Assembly (NCBI GenBank): GCA_009829735.1
Contig: CM020618.1
Location: forward strand, 2,230,882-2,294,881
Length of the DNA stretch: 64,000 nt
Source of the DNA: Pyropia yezoensis
Lineage: Eukaryota > Rhodophyta > Bangiophyceae > Bangiales > Bangiaceae
Direction of reading: 5' to 3'
Part shown: positions 43,669-53,908 of the stretch, in pieces
How positions within the stretch are numbered: position 1 is the stretch's first letter
Layout: every line of letters begins with the position of its first letter
The notes under the pieces: generated by a model
The model's input: only the letters and a program-made list of their open reading frames with translations
Told to the model about the DNA's origin: nothing
Databases searched by the model: none
Translations under genes and position numbers: made by a program

Positions 43669-44616
43669 TCTAGGGTCCACGGCGGGCACGCACGCGCACT
43701 CGCGGGCGCACGCCGCACGCACCCCACACCCACACCACACCACACACACTCTCGACGGCGGTGACGCACTCGGGGGAGGTGGTGTGGAAGCCGGGGAAGA
43801 AGAAGGGTGTCTGGGGGTGGGTGTGTGAAGTGGGGGTGAGCTTGACGTCGGTGGAAAGGGGTTCTCAGGTACAGTGGTTCTTTTCTTCCGTTCTTCGGTC
43901 TACCTTCCCCAGGTCTCCCCCTCTCGCCCTCGGTCACTCCCTATATATACCCCTGGGGGGTCCCTCAGAAGGCCCTCCGTGTGGTCCTCTCGTGGTTGGG
44001 CACAAGTTTCCCTAGAATCGCCGGTGTGCGGCGACCCCCCTCTCACAGAGCTCGTCTGAGGGGGTCCACGCCCCCCCTCGGGGTCGGTGTGCCCGTGGAC
44101 GCCCGTAGACATGATGGTTAGAGGATGGAAGCTTCGGATGTCATGGATGGCAGGCTCTCGTTGGTCGGGATGGCTGATGGCAGCCAGCCGACTTGACACT
44201 CTGAGGCCGGGTGCGCTGTCCGCGCTCGGCCGCCTCGGCGATGTCTCGCTTGAATTGACACTGGCGCTACGTTGCGCTGTCGGCGCCAGTTCTTAGTCAG
44301 CGGGTGGATGCCTTGCTCGAATTGACACTGGTGCTACGTTGCGGTGTCGGCGCCAGTTCATGATCACCAGGTGGATACCGTGTCAGCATTTACGGTGTGC
44401 GGCCACGTAGCATTGACAGCCATCGTCCGGTTGCATCGTCATCACGGGGGCAGGCGGGATTGAACCTTGAACCTTCCAGATTCGAAATGTGAATGAAGAC
44501 CAATCGTCCAGGGAACGCTCTTGCAAATCATGACATCCGGTACGATTTGAGATCCGGCCTCTGGGGGAATTCCAAGTTGCGACTTGGAATTGCAATGTAA
44601 GGATTTAGTCCTTACA
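43669..44616 (-). repeat. 5' LTR of element B (948 bp)
   Basis: It begins TGTAAGGAC at 44616 and ends with GA instead of CA at 43669, a point change from the other copy. A GTATATATAG box lies at 43941-43950, about 670 bases into the LTR, a likely core promoter. Confidence 0.95.
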
Positions 44617-44639
44617 GACGCCAAGTCGGCTGGAAACGA

Positions 44640-45712
44640 ATGACCGTTGGAGCTGGTCGTCCGAAGCTCACAACGACAGCCTCGGCCAAGTGGGTCAAGA
44701 GGACGAACCAACCGTGCCGGACACTGCGGCGACCTAAGGGAGTCCGCCCACCTCCGGTAGGACTCCCCAAGAACGTAAACCCACGTCGGGTCATCGCGGT
44801 GCTGACGGGTGAGAACTTCCAGGTGGCTGGACGGGTGCAACTTGCCCCCGGCCGCACCTGTTGTGCCCGTATCGTACTTGATACCGGGTCAGGAGCCTCC
44901 TTGATACGCAAGTCGCTATTACCAAAGGAGATGAAGTTCCAACGCTGGAAGTCTAAAGCTGACCATCTGATCGATATCAATGGTGGGGTACTTCCCATCG
45001 TTGGTGCCGAGACCCTACCAACTAGGTTGGGGACCCATGAGGTCGACGTGACCTATGGAGTAGTTGAGAATATATCGGTACCCCTGCTTCTGGGTACCCC
45101 CTATGTTGTTACACAAGTGCCTTTGATGTATGGCCCTGAGTATTGGGTCAGGTTGATGAATGGGGAAACCATCCCCATCCTTGGTAAGGGAAAGTCTGTG
45201 GCTCCTGTGACAGTCTCACAGTCGAAGCCTGTTTGTTCTGTGAGGAAAGGGTTTACTGCTACCCTGCGTATAGCCCGTAAAGTCACGTTGCCCCCTAACT
45301 CGGTGGCGCACGTTGACGCTGTAACTGATTATACGGGGAACGGGTTGGTGCACCCTTACCCCCGTCTTGCTCGCAAGCACCAAGTGCATGTTGCCCTTGG
45401 CACGATGGACTCCAAAGCCGGAGTCCCGTGGAGAATCCAGGTGATGAACCTGAGCTCGTCGCCCAAGTACGTCAAGTCGGGAGCCAAGTTCGGCTATATC
45501 GACCAACACGAGGGACCGGTAGTAGCGGTCACCCTCAACGCGGGCGCAAGTAGCGACCCGAAGTCCGGAAAGGAGAAGCATCAAGCCAAGTCGGCCGCCT
45601 CTCCTCGGCCCCATGTGAACATGGAGGGTGTCCCACCCAGGTTGAGGGCTCAAGTTGAACGCCTCTTGGACCAATATCACAAGTTGTGGGATGGTCAACT
45701 GGGACTCATGAG
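44640..45712 (+). CDS. pol: Pol of element C, part 1 (protease and linker), interrupted by insertion D
   Basis: The ATG at 44640 overlaps the gag stop (ATGA), with pol in the -1 frame. The retropepsin motif VLDTGSGASLI is intact (about residues 79-89). A linker follows, with a segment leading towards RT. The frame runs to 45712, where element D is inserted after ATGAG (45708-45712), and continues at 50735 in the same frame. Confidence 0.88.
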
Positions 45713-46181
45713 TGTGGCAGTATTGACCCCCAGGTAGGGGGGCAACACGTGCCATGCAAGGGGCGGCAGGCCACTAGCCTGCTCCGTTCCTCCCCCTGCA
45801 TTTGGGCCCATATTCCCTAAGCTTGGGATAGTTAGCTTAGTAGTAAATCCAACTTGGATTTGAGGGTTTTCTGCATTTATCGTCTTGAATTTTCGTGTGG
45901 CCCGGTGGGCAGGTGCTGGGGTGGGAGATTCTGAGTGGCGAGATTCTGAGTGGACCCTGGGGGGATAAGGGGAGGGACAGCGGGGCTTGGCCCTGCGTCC
46001 CCGTCCCGACCAAGAAACTGTTGGACCACACACCATCCTCTTGTTTGTCAGTGGGGGGTTTGCCCCACAACAGGGACAGAGTGTGTGCGACTTGCACTTA
46101 TTCCGGTTCCCCCGACACGGGAGGCAGCCCTCGCACACCGCCCCAACTTGGGTGCCGTGTGTGCATGTGGTTTTTGCCACA
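45713..46181 (+). repeat. 5' LTR of element D (469 bp)
   Basis: TGTGGCA to TGCCACA; pairs with 50261-50729. Followed by the same 18-base primer-binding site as element C. Confidence 0.95.
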
Positions 46182-46201
46182 TTTGGTGGAGCAGCAGGGG
46201 A

Positions 46202-46733
46202 CAGAGGTAAACTTTACCTCCGGGTGCACCCGGGTGTAGGGGGCCCTCTGTCTCAGAGGAACGGTGGTCTTGGACTGTGTCGTGTGGATCGTTAGCCAAC
46301 ACGGCTGGATCGGACCTCCCGACGTTCGGGAAACTCTCCGGTGACGACTTTACCCCGGCGCCTTTGAATACTGGCCAGACACAGGGTGTACCTGGGGTCG
46401 CGGAGGTGCTAGAGGCACTCCAGCCAGCAGGGCCGTGGGTATCGGTGCAGGCGGTATGCCACCCCGACCCAGTCGGGTGTTCACCCTGAGGGTCTTCCTC
46501 GGACCGGTGGTTCGCACTTCAGCCACCGGGTGGTACACTCAAAGGGAACGTCCCAAGGTGAGAGGACTGTCCCCGCGAGATCCACTCGGGTTGGGTTCAA
46601 CTTCGGCATAGAGCCGTCGCCAACTAGGCGGGTGGAGGACGGCGGGCCTTCACTCGTCGGTGATGGGCTCGAGCCTGTGACAGGGGTCGTAGCAAGTTGC
46701 TACCCCCGCCACCCTCACAGAAAGTATCTTTGA
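46202..46733 (+). pseudogene. Leader and gag N-terminal remnant of element D
   Basis: It parallels 34946-35950 of element C but is diverged and shortened. The start ATG of C is ACG here, stops interrupt the frame, and gag sequence ends near 46,733, where it joins the pre-RT part of pol. The Gag core and knuckle are missing. Confidence 0.8.
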
Positions 46734-47867
46734 TCGGGAGCCAAGTTCGGCTATATCGACCAACATGAGGGACCGGTAGTAGCGGTCACCCTCAACGCGG
46801 GCGCGAGTAGCGACCCGAGGTCCGGACAGGAGAAGCATCAAGCCAAGTCGGCCGCCTCTCCTCGTCCCCATGTGAACATGGAGGGTGTTCCACCCAGGTT
46901 GAGGGTTCAAGTTGAACGCCTCTTGGACCAATATCACAAGTTGTGGGATGGTCAATTGAGACTCATGAGAGCCACCCAACACCGGATCGAGTTGAAACCC
47001 GGTGTACCCCCTATACGCCAACAACCGTATAGGGGAGGGCCCCGTTCAAGGGCCCTCGTCAAGGAGCGCTTCAACAAAACTATTGTTAGGCAGCTGCGCC
47101 ACTATGTGAGTGAGCATGTGAAAACGTGGGACCAATACATTTCTATTCTTACCACTGCCTACAATTCGCAGGTTCACTCATCTATCGGGGAAGTACCCCT
47201 CGCTTTTGTGACCCCCCGTCGCGTGCGGTCTATTGCTGTGCGGCGGTCGCTCCCAACTAGGGAGGATAGTGGCAGCACGCCTACTCCTACTGAGAGTAAG
47301 GCGGAGTTCGCTGCTAGGCTTGAACACCTCATCCCTAAAGTCAGGGCTGAGATGGACAAAGCACAAAAGCGCTACAAGCGTACCTTTGACAAAAAGGTGC
47401 GCAATGCTAAGCACGTCCCCGAGCAGGGTGACTGGGTGCTGGTACACTCGCACACCCCAACTTGGGGTAAGCTGGTATTCCAGACGAAGGGACCGTACCA
47501 GGTCCTTCGTACTGATGGGCGGCGCTTCACCATCGAAAGTGACGATGGGGTCCGCACAGTGAACGGACAGGACGTGGTCAAAGTTGCATCACCGCCTGCA
47601 GGCGACCCAGCTTGGGCACGTGCATTGGAATCGTGGCGCCTCCTTTCACTGCCTGCGGCCAAACAGGGCCCACAGGAGTACGTGTTCGATAAGTCCATCG
47701 ACCACGGATGGGATGAAGACACTGACCGCCTCATGTTGAGGGTGCGTTGGTTTGGCTACAAAGCCAAGGATGATACGTGGGAGTATGTGGAGGACCTTCC
47801 TGCTGAGAAGGTCCGGGCGTACTGTGCCCGGAATGAGATAGACCCTAACAGCCCTCCCTCAACGTGA
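46734..47867 (+). pseudogene. Pol remnant of element D: pre-RT segment fused to integrase C-terminus and chromodomain
   Basis: An open frame of 377 codons made of two distant parts of pol. The segment up to about 47,063 matches C just before RT; the rest matches the integrase region from RFNKTIVRQLRHY onward. The junction lies at GGAGC, a 5-base microhomology between the two C sites, and keeps frame. The end carries a chromodomain-like segment (LMLRVRWFGYKAKDDTWEYV) and shows what element C probably encodes beyond this window. The catalytic domains are absent. Confidence 0.88.
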
Positions 47868-47978
47868 GGGAACGCCGAGCAACAGTGCCAAGAGAGTGCT
47901 TCAAGTCGAAGTGGTACGCAGAGTGGCTTTTAACTACAGCCCTAACCCTCACACTCTCACAACAAAGGCAGCTGCCAA

Positions 47979-49922
47979 CTAGGCACGCATGCTAGACTCT
48001 CCCACTCCACGGCCCTCGCCCTCACGTGGAGGCGAGCGGCGAGACCCACGCCGATAACGGTCTCCACTCGTTGGAGGGGGCGGCGGCTCCAAGTCGGAAC
48101 CGTCGCGCCCCTCACGGTCGCGCAAGTGGCGCCGACCGTGGCCAATCTTCTGCCTGGTCTTGCGCGCAAGTTTGCGACGCAGACGCTGGACAGACTCCGT
48201 CTCCGACGGGGTAGAGGACTCCGAAACGGAGTAAGACAACTCGTCTTCCGATACGGAAGGAGAGCGCCGCGAGTGTCGGCGACGACGGCGAGGAGGCGAG
48301 TATGCCCGGCTCGCGCGACGTTTGCCACGCGCAAGTGGGGCTGGCTGGGGCATAATAGCCCCAATGCGAGCCAACTCGGCTGTCATAAACACCGCCACCG
48401 ACTCGCAACTCGCGGTCGCCACTGCAGTACGAGCGCGCTCCTCAAGTTGAGGAGTCTCGGAACTCTGTAGGGTTGCGGTCGACGCGGCCAACCAGGAAAT
48501 GGTGCGCACCAACGTTGTGATCATCATCTCAGAGGTTAGAGGCGTGGGCGGCAACACCATCTTGGGGTATGCCGTCAGGAGGGTGGCCCCCAAGTTGGGG
48601 GACACCGGGGTGGAAGACTCCACGGCCACGCTGATCGGGATGTTCCCGTGAGGTTGGAAAGGAACAGGAGAAAGCGGAGGGGCCCGTCGAGGTGGCGGTA
48701 CCCGGGTGTAACTGCGACCCCGACTTGGGGCCCCCGCAGTGGGTTGAGTCATATGGTCATCATAGGACGGCACGGCCATAACTATGGGCATGTCCGGGGG
48801 TGGCGCAGTGTGGCGATCCACCCCCGGGGCATACGGGTAGTCCCCGATGCCCAACCCCTCTCGTACGACCACACGGCCGTCGTGAAGTTCACGAGCGACC
48901 CACACGAACTGGCGAAGTGCGCCATCGTCCTTGGGCCCACGAGTGGGGCGGCGCAACTTGTGCTCGATGCTCTCCCACTCGATAAACTTGGGGAGGCGGA
49001 GCATCTCCTCAAGTAGAGTGAGTTGTCCTGATGAGCACCCCTCAGCAACTAGCTGAGGGGTGAGCTGTTCCAAACCTTGGATGAGCCGGAGGGGGAGATG
49101 CCAGAGCATCCCCCGGCGCTGAACACAAGACACCAAGGTCGACATGACCTCGAGGAGCCACTGGGTGGCCAACATGGCCCACACCAGGTGATCAGGGGCA
49201 GCCGTCAACATGACGGAGCCGAAGTGGTCAAGCAACCGAGGCAACAACGCCGGGAACCCGTAGGGGACCTTAACTTGAGGCCACCACTCGGGCTTCTTTG
49301 GATAGTACTGCTCCTTACTGGCAGCAGACTGCTGAGGAAACTCAAGTTGAGCCGAAGTCACCAAGTAGGGACCTCGCCGAAAGTCTTTCTCCATCCGCAC
49401 ATCAAAGTGATGAGTGTGCGGATCGGCCTCGTGGAGGTACGGCGGGCGAGTTGCCACAGCGTCCCTAGTGAAGGTCGGCAAGTCGCCGGGACCCGGGATA
49501 GTTCCCCCGCGGTCCACCATGGCCTTGGCCCGCTGTACGTCTTCGACCTCCTCGCCGTCCAGGAAGGCAAACTGGTCCGTCCTGAAGCCGGCAGGGAACC
49601 CGACCCTACGGGGATACTTCTCCCGTAGGCGGTCCCATACCCGGCCGATCGCTGCGCCAAGTCGGCCACAGCGAAGAACAGTCAGCCCCTCCTCATAGAG
49701 AGGCCAAGCGGGGTAAAACCACCGCACCAAGGCCTCACGCGGGACAACTTGTCCCGCCTCCGGGGGAGACCCCGCCGTCAACCCAAAGCCGGGTGACGCG
49801 GGAGTCCCGTCCCCCGGAGCGATCGCGGAGCCCCCGCCGGAAGTCCCGGCGGGTGCTGCCCCGTAGGAGGTGTCCTCCATGCGCTCGTCAAGAGAGTCCG
49901 TCTCCACTCCCGGAGTCGCCAT
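47979..49922 (-). CDS. Antisense accessory ORF of element D (647 residues)
   Basis: An intact frame on the strand opposite to gag-pol, between pol and the 3' LTR. The ATG at 49922 starts a 60-residue Gly/Ala/Pro leader. A mixed alpha-helical domain follows (about 65-400), including HFGSVMLTAAPDHLVW and VQRRGMLWHLPLRLIQGLEQL. After a Pro-rich segment, the C-terminus is strongly basic and Ser/Arg-rich (RRRRRHSRRSPSVSED and beyond), like a nuclear-localising tail. The core aligns by eye with the antisense ORF of element E: FGSV, then about 30 residues, then VxRxGxLxHxP, then QL eight residues later. Function unknown. Plant Grande elements also carry an antisense gene for a nuclear protein in this position; homology is not implied. 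Confidence 0.75.
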   Translation of the reverse strand: MATPGVETDSLDERMEDTSYGAAPAGTSGGGSAIAPGDGTPASPGFGLTAGSPPEAGQVVPREALVRWFYPAWPLYEEGLTVLRCGRLGAAIGRVWDRLREKYPRRVGFPAGFRTDQFAFLDGEEVEDVQRAKAMVDRGGTIPGPGDLPTFTRDAVATRPPYLHEADPHTHHFDVRMEKDFRRGPYLVTSAQLEFPQQSAASKEQYYPKKPEWWPQVKVPYGFPALLPRLLDHFGSVMLTAAPDHLVWAMLATQWLLEVMSTLVSCVQRRGMLWHLPLRLIQGLEQLTPQLVAEGCSSGQLTLLEEMLRLPKFIEWESIEHKLRRPTRGPKDDGALRQFVWVARELHDGRVVVREGLGIGDYPYAPGVDRHTAPPPDMPIVMAVPSYDDHMTQPTAGAPSRGRSYTRVPPPRRAPPLSPVPFQPHGNIPISVAVESSTPVSPNLGATLLTAYPKMVLPPTPLTSEMMITTLVRTISWLAASTATLQSSETPQLEERARTAVATASCESVAVFMTAELARIGAIMPQPAPLARGKRRASRAYSPPRRRRRHSRRSPSVSEDELSYSVSESSTPSETESVQRLRRKLARKTRQKIGHGRRHLRDREGRDGSDLEPPPPPTSGDRYRRGSRRSPPREGEGRGVGESSMRA

Positions 49923-50247
49923 GGCTCTCCCCAAGTTGGGGAGAGACGCTCTGGCTATCGCAGCACGAGACCCGCCTCGAGTTGAGGGGGACTCGGATCG
50001 TGGGTATACGGGTGGCCTCCCCAGCGTGGGGCGGCCCAGTGTAAAGTGAAGGGGAGGTGGTGGTGATGGTGAAGTGTGAACTGAGGAGAGCAAGCTGCCG
50101 AGTGGGCAAGCTTGAGGAGAGGGGCGGTCAACGTGACCGCCCCCACGTCCGTGTTACGTACTCGATGGGGGACAGCAAGTCGCGCCCCCAACGCCGAGAC
50201 GTGCGTTTACGCACCCCCTCACAGGGCCGACCGGGTCGGTCGGAACT
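49923..50247 (-). other. Presumed promoter region of the antisense ORF of element D
   Basis: 325 bases between the antisense start and the polypurine tract. No clear TATA box is seen. A 21-bp perfect palindrome lies at 49925-49945, immediately upstream of the antisense ATG. Confidence 0.4.
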
Positions 50248-50260
50248 GAGGAGAGGGGAG
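50248..50260 (+). other. Polypurine tract of element D
   Basis: GAGGAGAGGGGAG directly before the 3' LTR. Confidence 0.8.
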
Positions 50261-50729
50261 TGTGGCATTATTGACCCCCAGGTAGGGGGGCAACACGTGC
50301 CATGCAAGGGGCGGCAGGCCACTAGCCTGATCCGTTCCTCCCCCTGCATTTGGGTCCATATTCCCTAAGTTTGGGATAGTTAGCTTAGTAGTAAATCCAA
50401 CTTGGATTTGAGGGTTTTCTGCATTTATCGTCTTGAATTTTCGTGTGGCCCGGTGGGCAGGTGCTGGGGTGGGAGATTCTGAGTGGCGAGATTCTGAGTG
50501 GACCCTGGGGGGATAAGGGGAGGGACAGCGGGGCTTGGCCCTGCGTCCCCGTCCCGACCAAGAAACTGTTGGACCACACACCATCCTCTTGTTTGTCCGT
50601 GGGGGGTTTGCCCCACAACAGGGACAGAGTGTGTGCGACTTGCACTTCTTCCGGTTCCCCCGACACGGGAGGCAGCCCTCACACACCGCCCCAACTTGGG
50701 TGCCGTGTGTGCATGTGGTTTTTGCCACA
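50261..50729 (+). repeat. 3' LTR of element D (469 bp)
   Basis: TGTGGCA to TGCCACA; followed directly by the second ATGAG target copy at 50730-50734. Confidence 0.95.
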
Positions 50730-50734
50730 ATGAG

Positions 50735-53319
50735 AGCCACCCAACACCGGATCGAGTTGAAGCCCGGTGCACCCACTATACGCCAACAACCGTATAGGGG
50801 AGAACCCCGTTCAAGGGCCCTCGTTAAGGAGCAATTTGCTCGCACGGAGGCCCTCGATATGATCGAGGCCAGTAACGCCGAGTGGGCGAGTCCGGTGGTT
50901 ATCGTCCCCAAAGTTGATGGGACCCCCCGGTTCTGTATCGGCTACCGACAGCTCAACGAGAGCACGGTGAAGGACAGTTATCCCCTACCTAGGATGGACG
51001 ACTGTCTGGAATCTCTGGGGGAGGCGAACGTGTTCTCTACCCTGGACTGTAACGCGGGGTACTGGCAAATTCCCATTGCCCCGGAGGACAGGCATAAAAC
51101 TACCTTTACCTGTCACTGTGGTACCTACCAGTGCAAGCGTCCACCGTTTGGCCTGTGTAACGCGCCGGCAACTTTTCAGCGCGCTATGGACATGATTCTG
51201 GCCGGAGTACGGTGGCAGATCTGTATCGTGTACCTAGACGATATCATTGTGTTCTCCCGAAGTCCAGAGGAACACATTGGCCATCTTGGCCAGGTGTTCA
51301 ACCTACTTGCTGACGCCGGTGTGTCACTGAAGGCGAGTAAGTGCCACCTCCTCACCCAAGAGGTGGAATGCTTGGGACAGGTTGCCCGTCCGGGGCGTCT
51401 CAGTGTTAACGAGAAGAACTTGAGGGCCATCCGTAAGGCTCAGTACCCCCGGACCCAGACCCAGATGAGGAGCTTCCTCGGGATGTGTAACGTGTACTGA
51501 CGCTTCACCAAGGGCTTCGCCAAGGTGGCGAAACCGTTGAATAAGTTAGTGAGCTCAACGCTACCGAAGAACCTGCCTCCCCCAAGTCGGGTGGAGCAGG
51601 AATCCTTTGAGACTCTTCGGGACCTTCTGCTGAAGCCCCCTATCCTTTCTATTCCTAGGTTGGGAGGCCACTACATCCTGGATGTGGGCGCTAGCTACGA
51701 CCAACTTGGTTGTTTGTTGCTTCAGCAGCAGCCGGACAAGGAGTACTTGCCGGTGGGATACTTCAGCAAGGGGCTGAATTCGGCCGAGAAGAACTACGGA
51801 GTCACCGAGTTGGAAGGACTCGCAGTGGTGTGGGCGGTGACGTCACTTCGTCACTACCTAGAAGATGAGAAGGTCCTCATCCGCTGTGACCACCGCGCGT
51901 TGCAGTTCATCGTTAAGACGGACTGGACGAACACTCGTCTCAACCGGTGGAGGGTGCGACTGGCACCCTTCAACTTTGATATTGAGTACCGACCTGGCAG
52001 GCAACATGCCCTTGCCGACGGCCTCTCTCGGGTACCTACCGAGGGGCTGGACACTAACCCAGTCGATGAGGACATCCCCATCGTGGGGGTAGTCACGCGC
52101 TCGGGTCAGGCGTTGAACCCCGAGGCGCCAGGGAACAAGAAGTACTTGCCCCTGTCCCTGGAAGAGGTGGTGAAGGCCCAGGCCGAGGATCCCTTCTGCA
52201 AGTCGCAGAGGGATACGCTGGATACAGTGGCGGAGACGCGGTTCTTTCTGGGAGACGATGGCCTCCTCATGAGGAGGGGGGTATTCCGGGGGACCGAACA
52301 ACTTGTCGTCCCTGCATCCCTCAAGGACAGTATCCTTGAGAGGGAGCACAACGCTCCCACAGGTGGACACCTGGGGTCTAGTAAACTGTACCAGACCCTG
52401 GGGACCAGGTACTACTGGCCGTCCATGGTGGTGGACATCTACAGTTGGGTGGCTGCCTGCACAAGTTGTGCGCAGAACCGTCTGATGGAACGGTGGCCTA
52501 GTACGGCTATGCTGTTGTTCCCGGCCAAGAAGCCCTTTGCCGCGTTGGCGATGGACATCCTTGGGCCACTGCCAGTGACCGAGGAGGGCAACCAGTACCT
52601 CCTGGTTATATGTGACCGCTTCACGAAACTTACGCGAGCGATCCCACTGGCAGAGATCACGGCCATGTCGGTCGTGTCAGCCTTCCTAGATCACTGGGTT
52701 GCCGCATATGGCATTCCGGATAGTACACTATCGGACAATGGACCGCAATTTGCGTCTGTACTGTTTCAGGGTGTGCTGGATATGTTGGGGGTTAAGGCAA
52801 ACTATGCCACCCCCTACCACCCACAAACTAATGGGCAGGTGGAGCGCTTCAACAAAACTATTGTTCGGCAGCTGCGCCACTACGTGAGTGAGCACGTGAA
52901 AACGTGGGACCAATACATTTCTATTCTTGCCACTGCCTACAATTCGCAGGTTCACTCATCTAACGGGGAAGTACTCCTCGCTTTTGTGACCCCCCGTCGC
53001 GTACGGTCTATTGCCGTGCGGCGGCCGCTCCCAACTAGGGAGGATGGTGGCAGGACGCCTACTCCTACTGAGAGTAAGGCGGAGTTCGCTGCTAGGCTTG
53101 AAAACCTCACCCCTGAAGTCAGGGCTGAGATGGACAAAGCACAAAAGCGCTACAAGCGTACCTTTGACAAAAAGGTGCGCAACGCCAAGCATGTCCCCGA
53201 GCAGGGTGACTGGGTATTGGTCCACTCACACACCCCAACTGGGGGTAGGTTGGTATTCCAGACGAAGGGGCCGTACCAGGTCCTTCGTACTGATGCGCGG
53301 CGCTTTACCATCGAAAGTG
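50735..53319 (+). pseudogene. pol: Pol of element C, part 2: RT, RNase H, integrase; one in-frame stop, interrupted by E
   Basis: Continues the frame of 44640-45712. RT has TPRFCIGYRQLN, YPLPRMDDCLESLG and the YLDD motif in CIVYLDDIIVFS. A TGA stop at 51498-51500 lies just after FLGMCNVY. RNase H follows (LDVGASYDQLGCLLL, then TELEGLAVVWAV). Integrase has HNAPTGGHLG with CTSC, then the D, D, E triad in DILGPLPV, DNGPQF and NGQVERF. The frame ends at the AAGTG target site (53315-53319) where E is inserted, and resumes at 63977. A single stop over about 860 codons is mild decay. Confidence 0.88.
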
Positions 53320-53683
53320 CGTAGCAATATGGTTGTCCGCATTGTGACCTTAATATTAGGGGGGCTACTTCTACCCCTTAACTTTCAATTTGGGAGTCCG
53401 TACTGGTCACGGTATCTATAAGTTACGTATGACCAGCGGTACTTGCATCTTGGGGTGGAGGGTAGTTAGTAGTGTCTCCGAGGGTTGATAACGAGGGGGC
53501 CGGCGGCGAATCCACCGCCGGCCAAGGTAGAACAACAAACCCCTCCCATTTGGGCTCCCATCTTGGTCCCGTGGCTTGCGCTCCAAGAACAGCAACCTTG
53601 GCCTCCCGGTGACGTTGGTGCGGATCCCCCGTGGTGAGTGTTCCCTGAGAGTGGACGTGTAACGGATACCCTATTGTGCTACA
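53320..53683 (+). repeat. 5' LTR of element E (364 bp)
   Basis: The first base is C where the other copy has T; it ends TGCTACA. It has a CTATAAG box near 53415 and a hairpin at 53498-53523 (9-bp GGCCGGCGG stem, 8-nt loop) conserved in both LTRs. Confidence 0.95.
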
Positions 53684-53684
53684 T

Positions 53685-53702
53685 TGGTGGAGCAGCAGGG
53701 GA
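53685..53702 (+). promoter_or_regulatory. Primer-binding site, element E
   Basis: TGGTGGAGCAGCAGGGGA, identical to that of C and D although the LTRs are unrelated by eye. Confidence 0.8.
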
Positions 53703-53908
53703 CGGGTCTACGTCACCCTTGTGGTGACGCCGTCTTCGGCCCTGGCACACGGATAGGGATCCAGTCCTTTTCTGGTACTCGTGGTGCTGCGATCTGTTTG
53801 ATTGTTTTGAGTGGTTGCGTTTGACTGCGATCTACGGTTACTCTCCCCCTTCTACCCCCTCGCTCTCCTATTCGTGGTGACTGTTACGTCGGTTGACTGC
53901 TTGTGACT

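Larger units (their letters stand above)
36970..44616 (-). mobile_element. Ty3/gypsy chromovirus B, full length, inserted antisense in element C gag
   Basis: It is flanked by GACGC at 36965-36969 and 44617-44621. LTRs are 36970-37917 (3') and 43669-44616 (5'), about 99 percent identical by eye. In transcription order: 5' LTR, primer-binding site, zinc-finger ORF, gag, pol with C-terminal chromodomain, polypurine tract, 3' LTR. Pol has one frameshift and three in-frame stops, so this copy is not autonomous. Confidence 0.95.
45713..50729 (+). mobile_element. LTR element D, internally deleted relative of C with antisense ORF, nested in C pol
   Basis: It is flanked by ATGAG at 45708-45712 and 50730-50734. 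LTRs are 45713-46181 and 50261-50729 (about seven differences in 469). They match the LTR of C, so an element inserted into a copy of its own family. The primer-binding site is present at 46184-46201. Inside are a gag remnant, a pol remnant that lacks protease, RT, RNase H and the integrase core, a 647-codon antisense ORF, and a polypurine tract. It would depend on proteins from a full copy. Confidence 0.95.

Noticed and set aside
43374..43937. A 187-codon frame at the element B 5' LTR/leader boundary
   Set aside because: It is LTR and leader sequence; a matching frame appears at the other LTR, and it has no domain.
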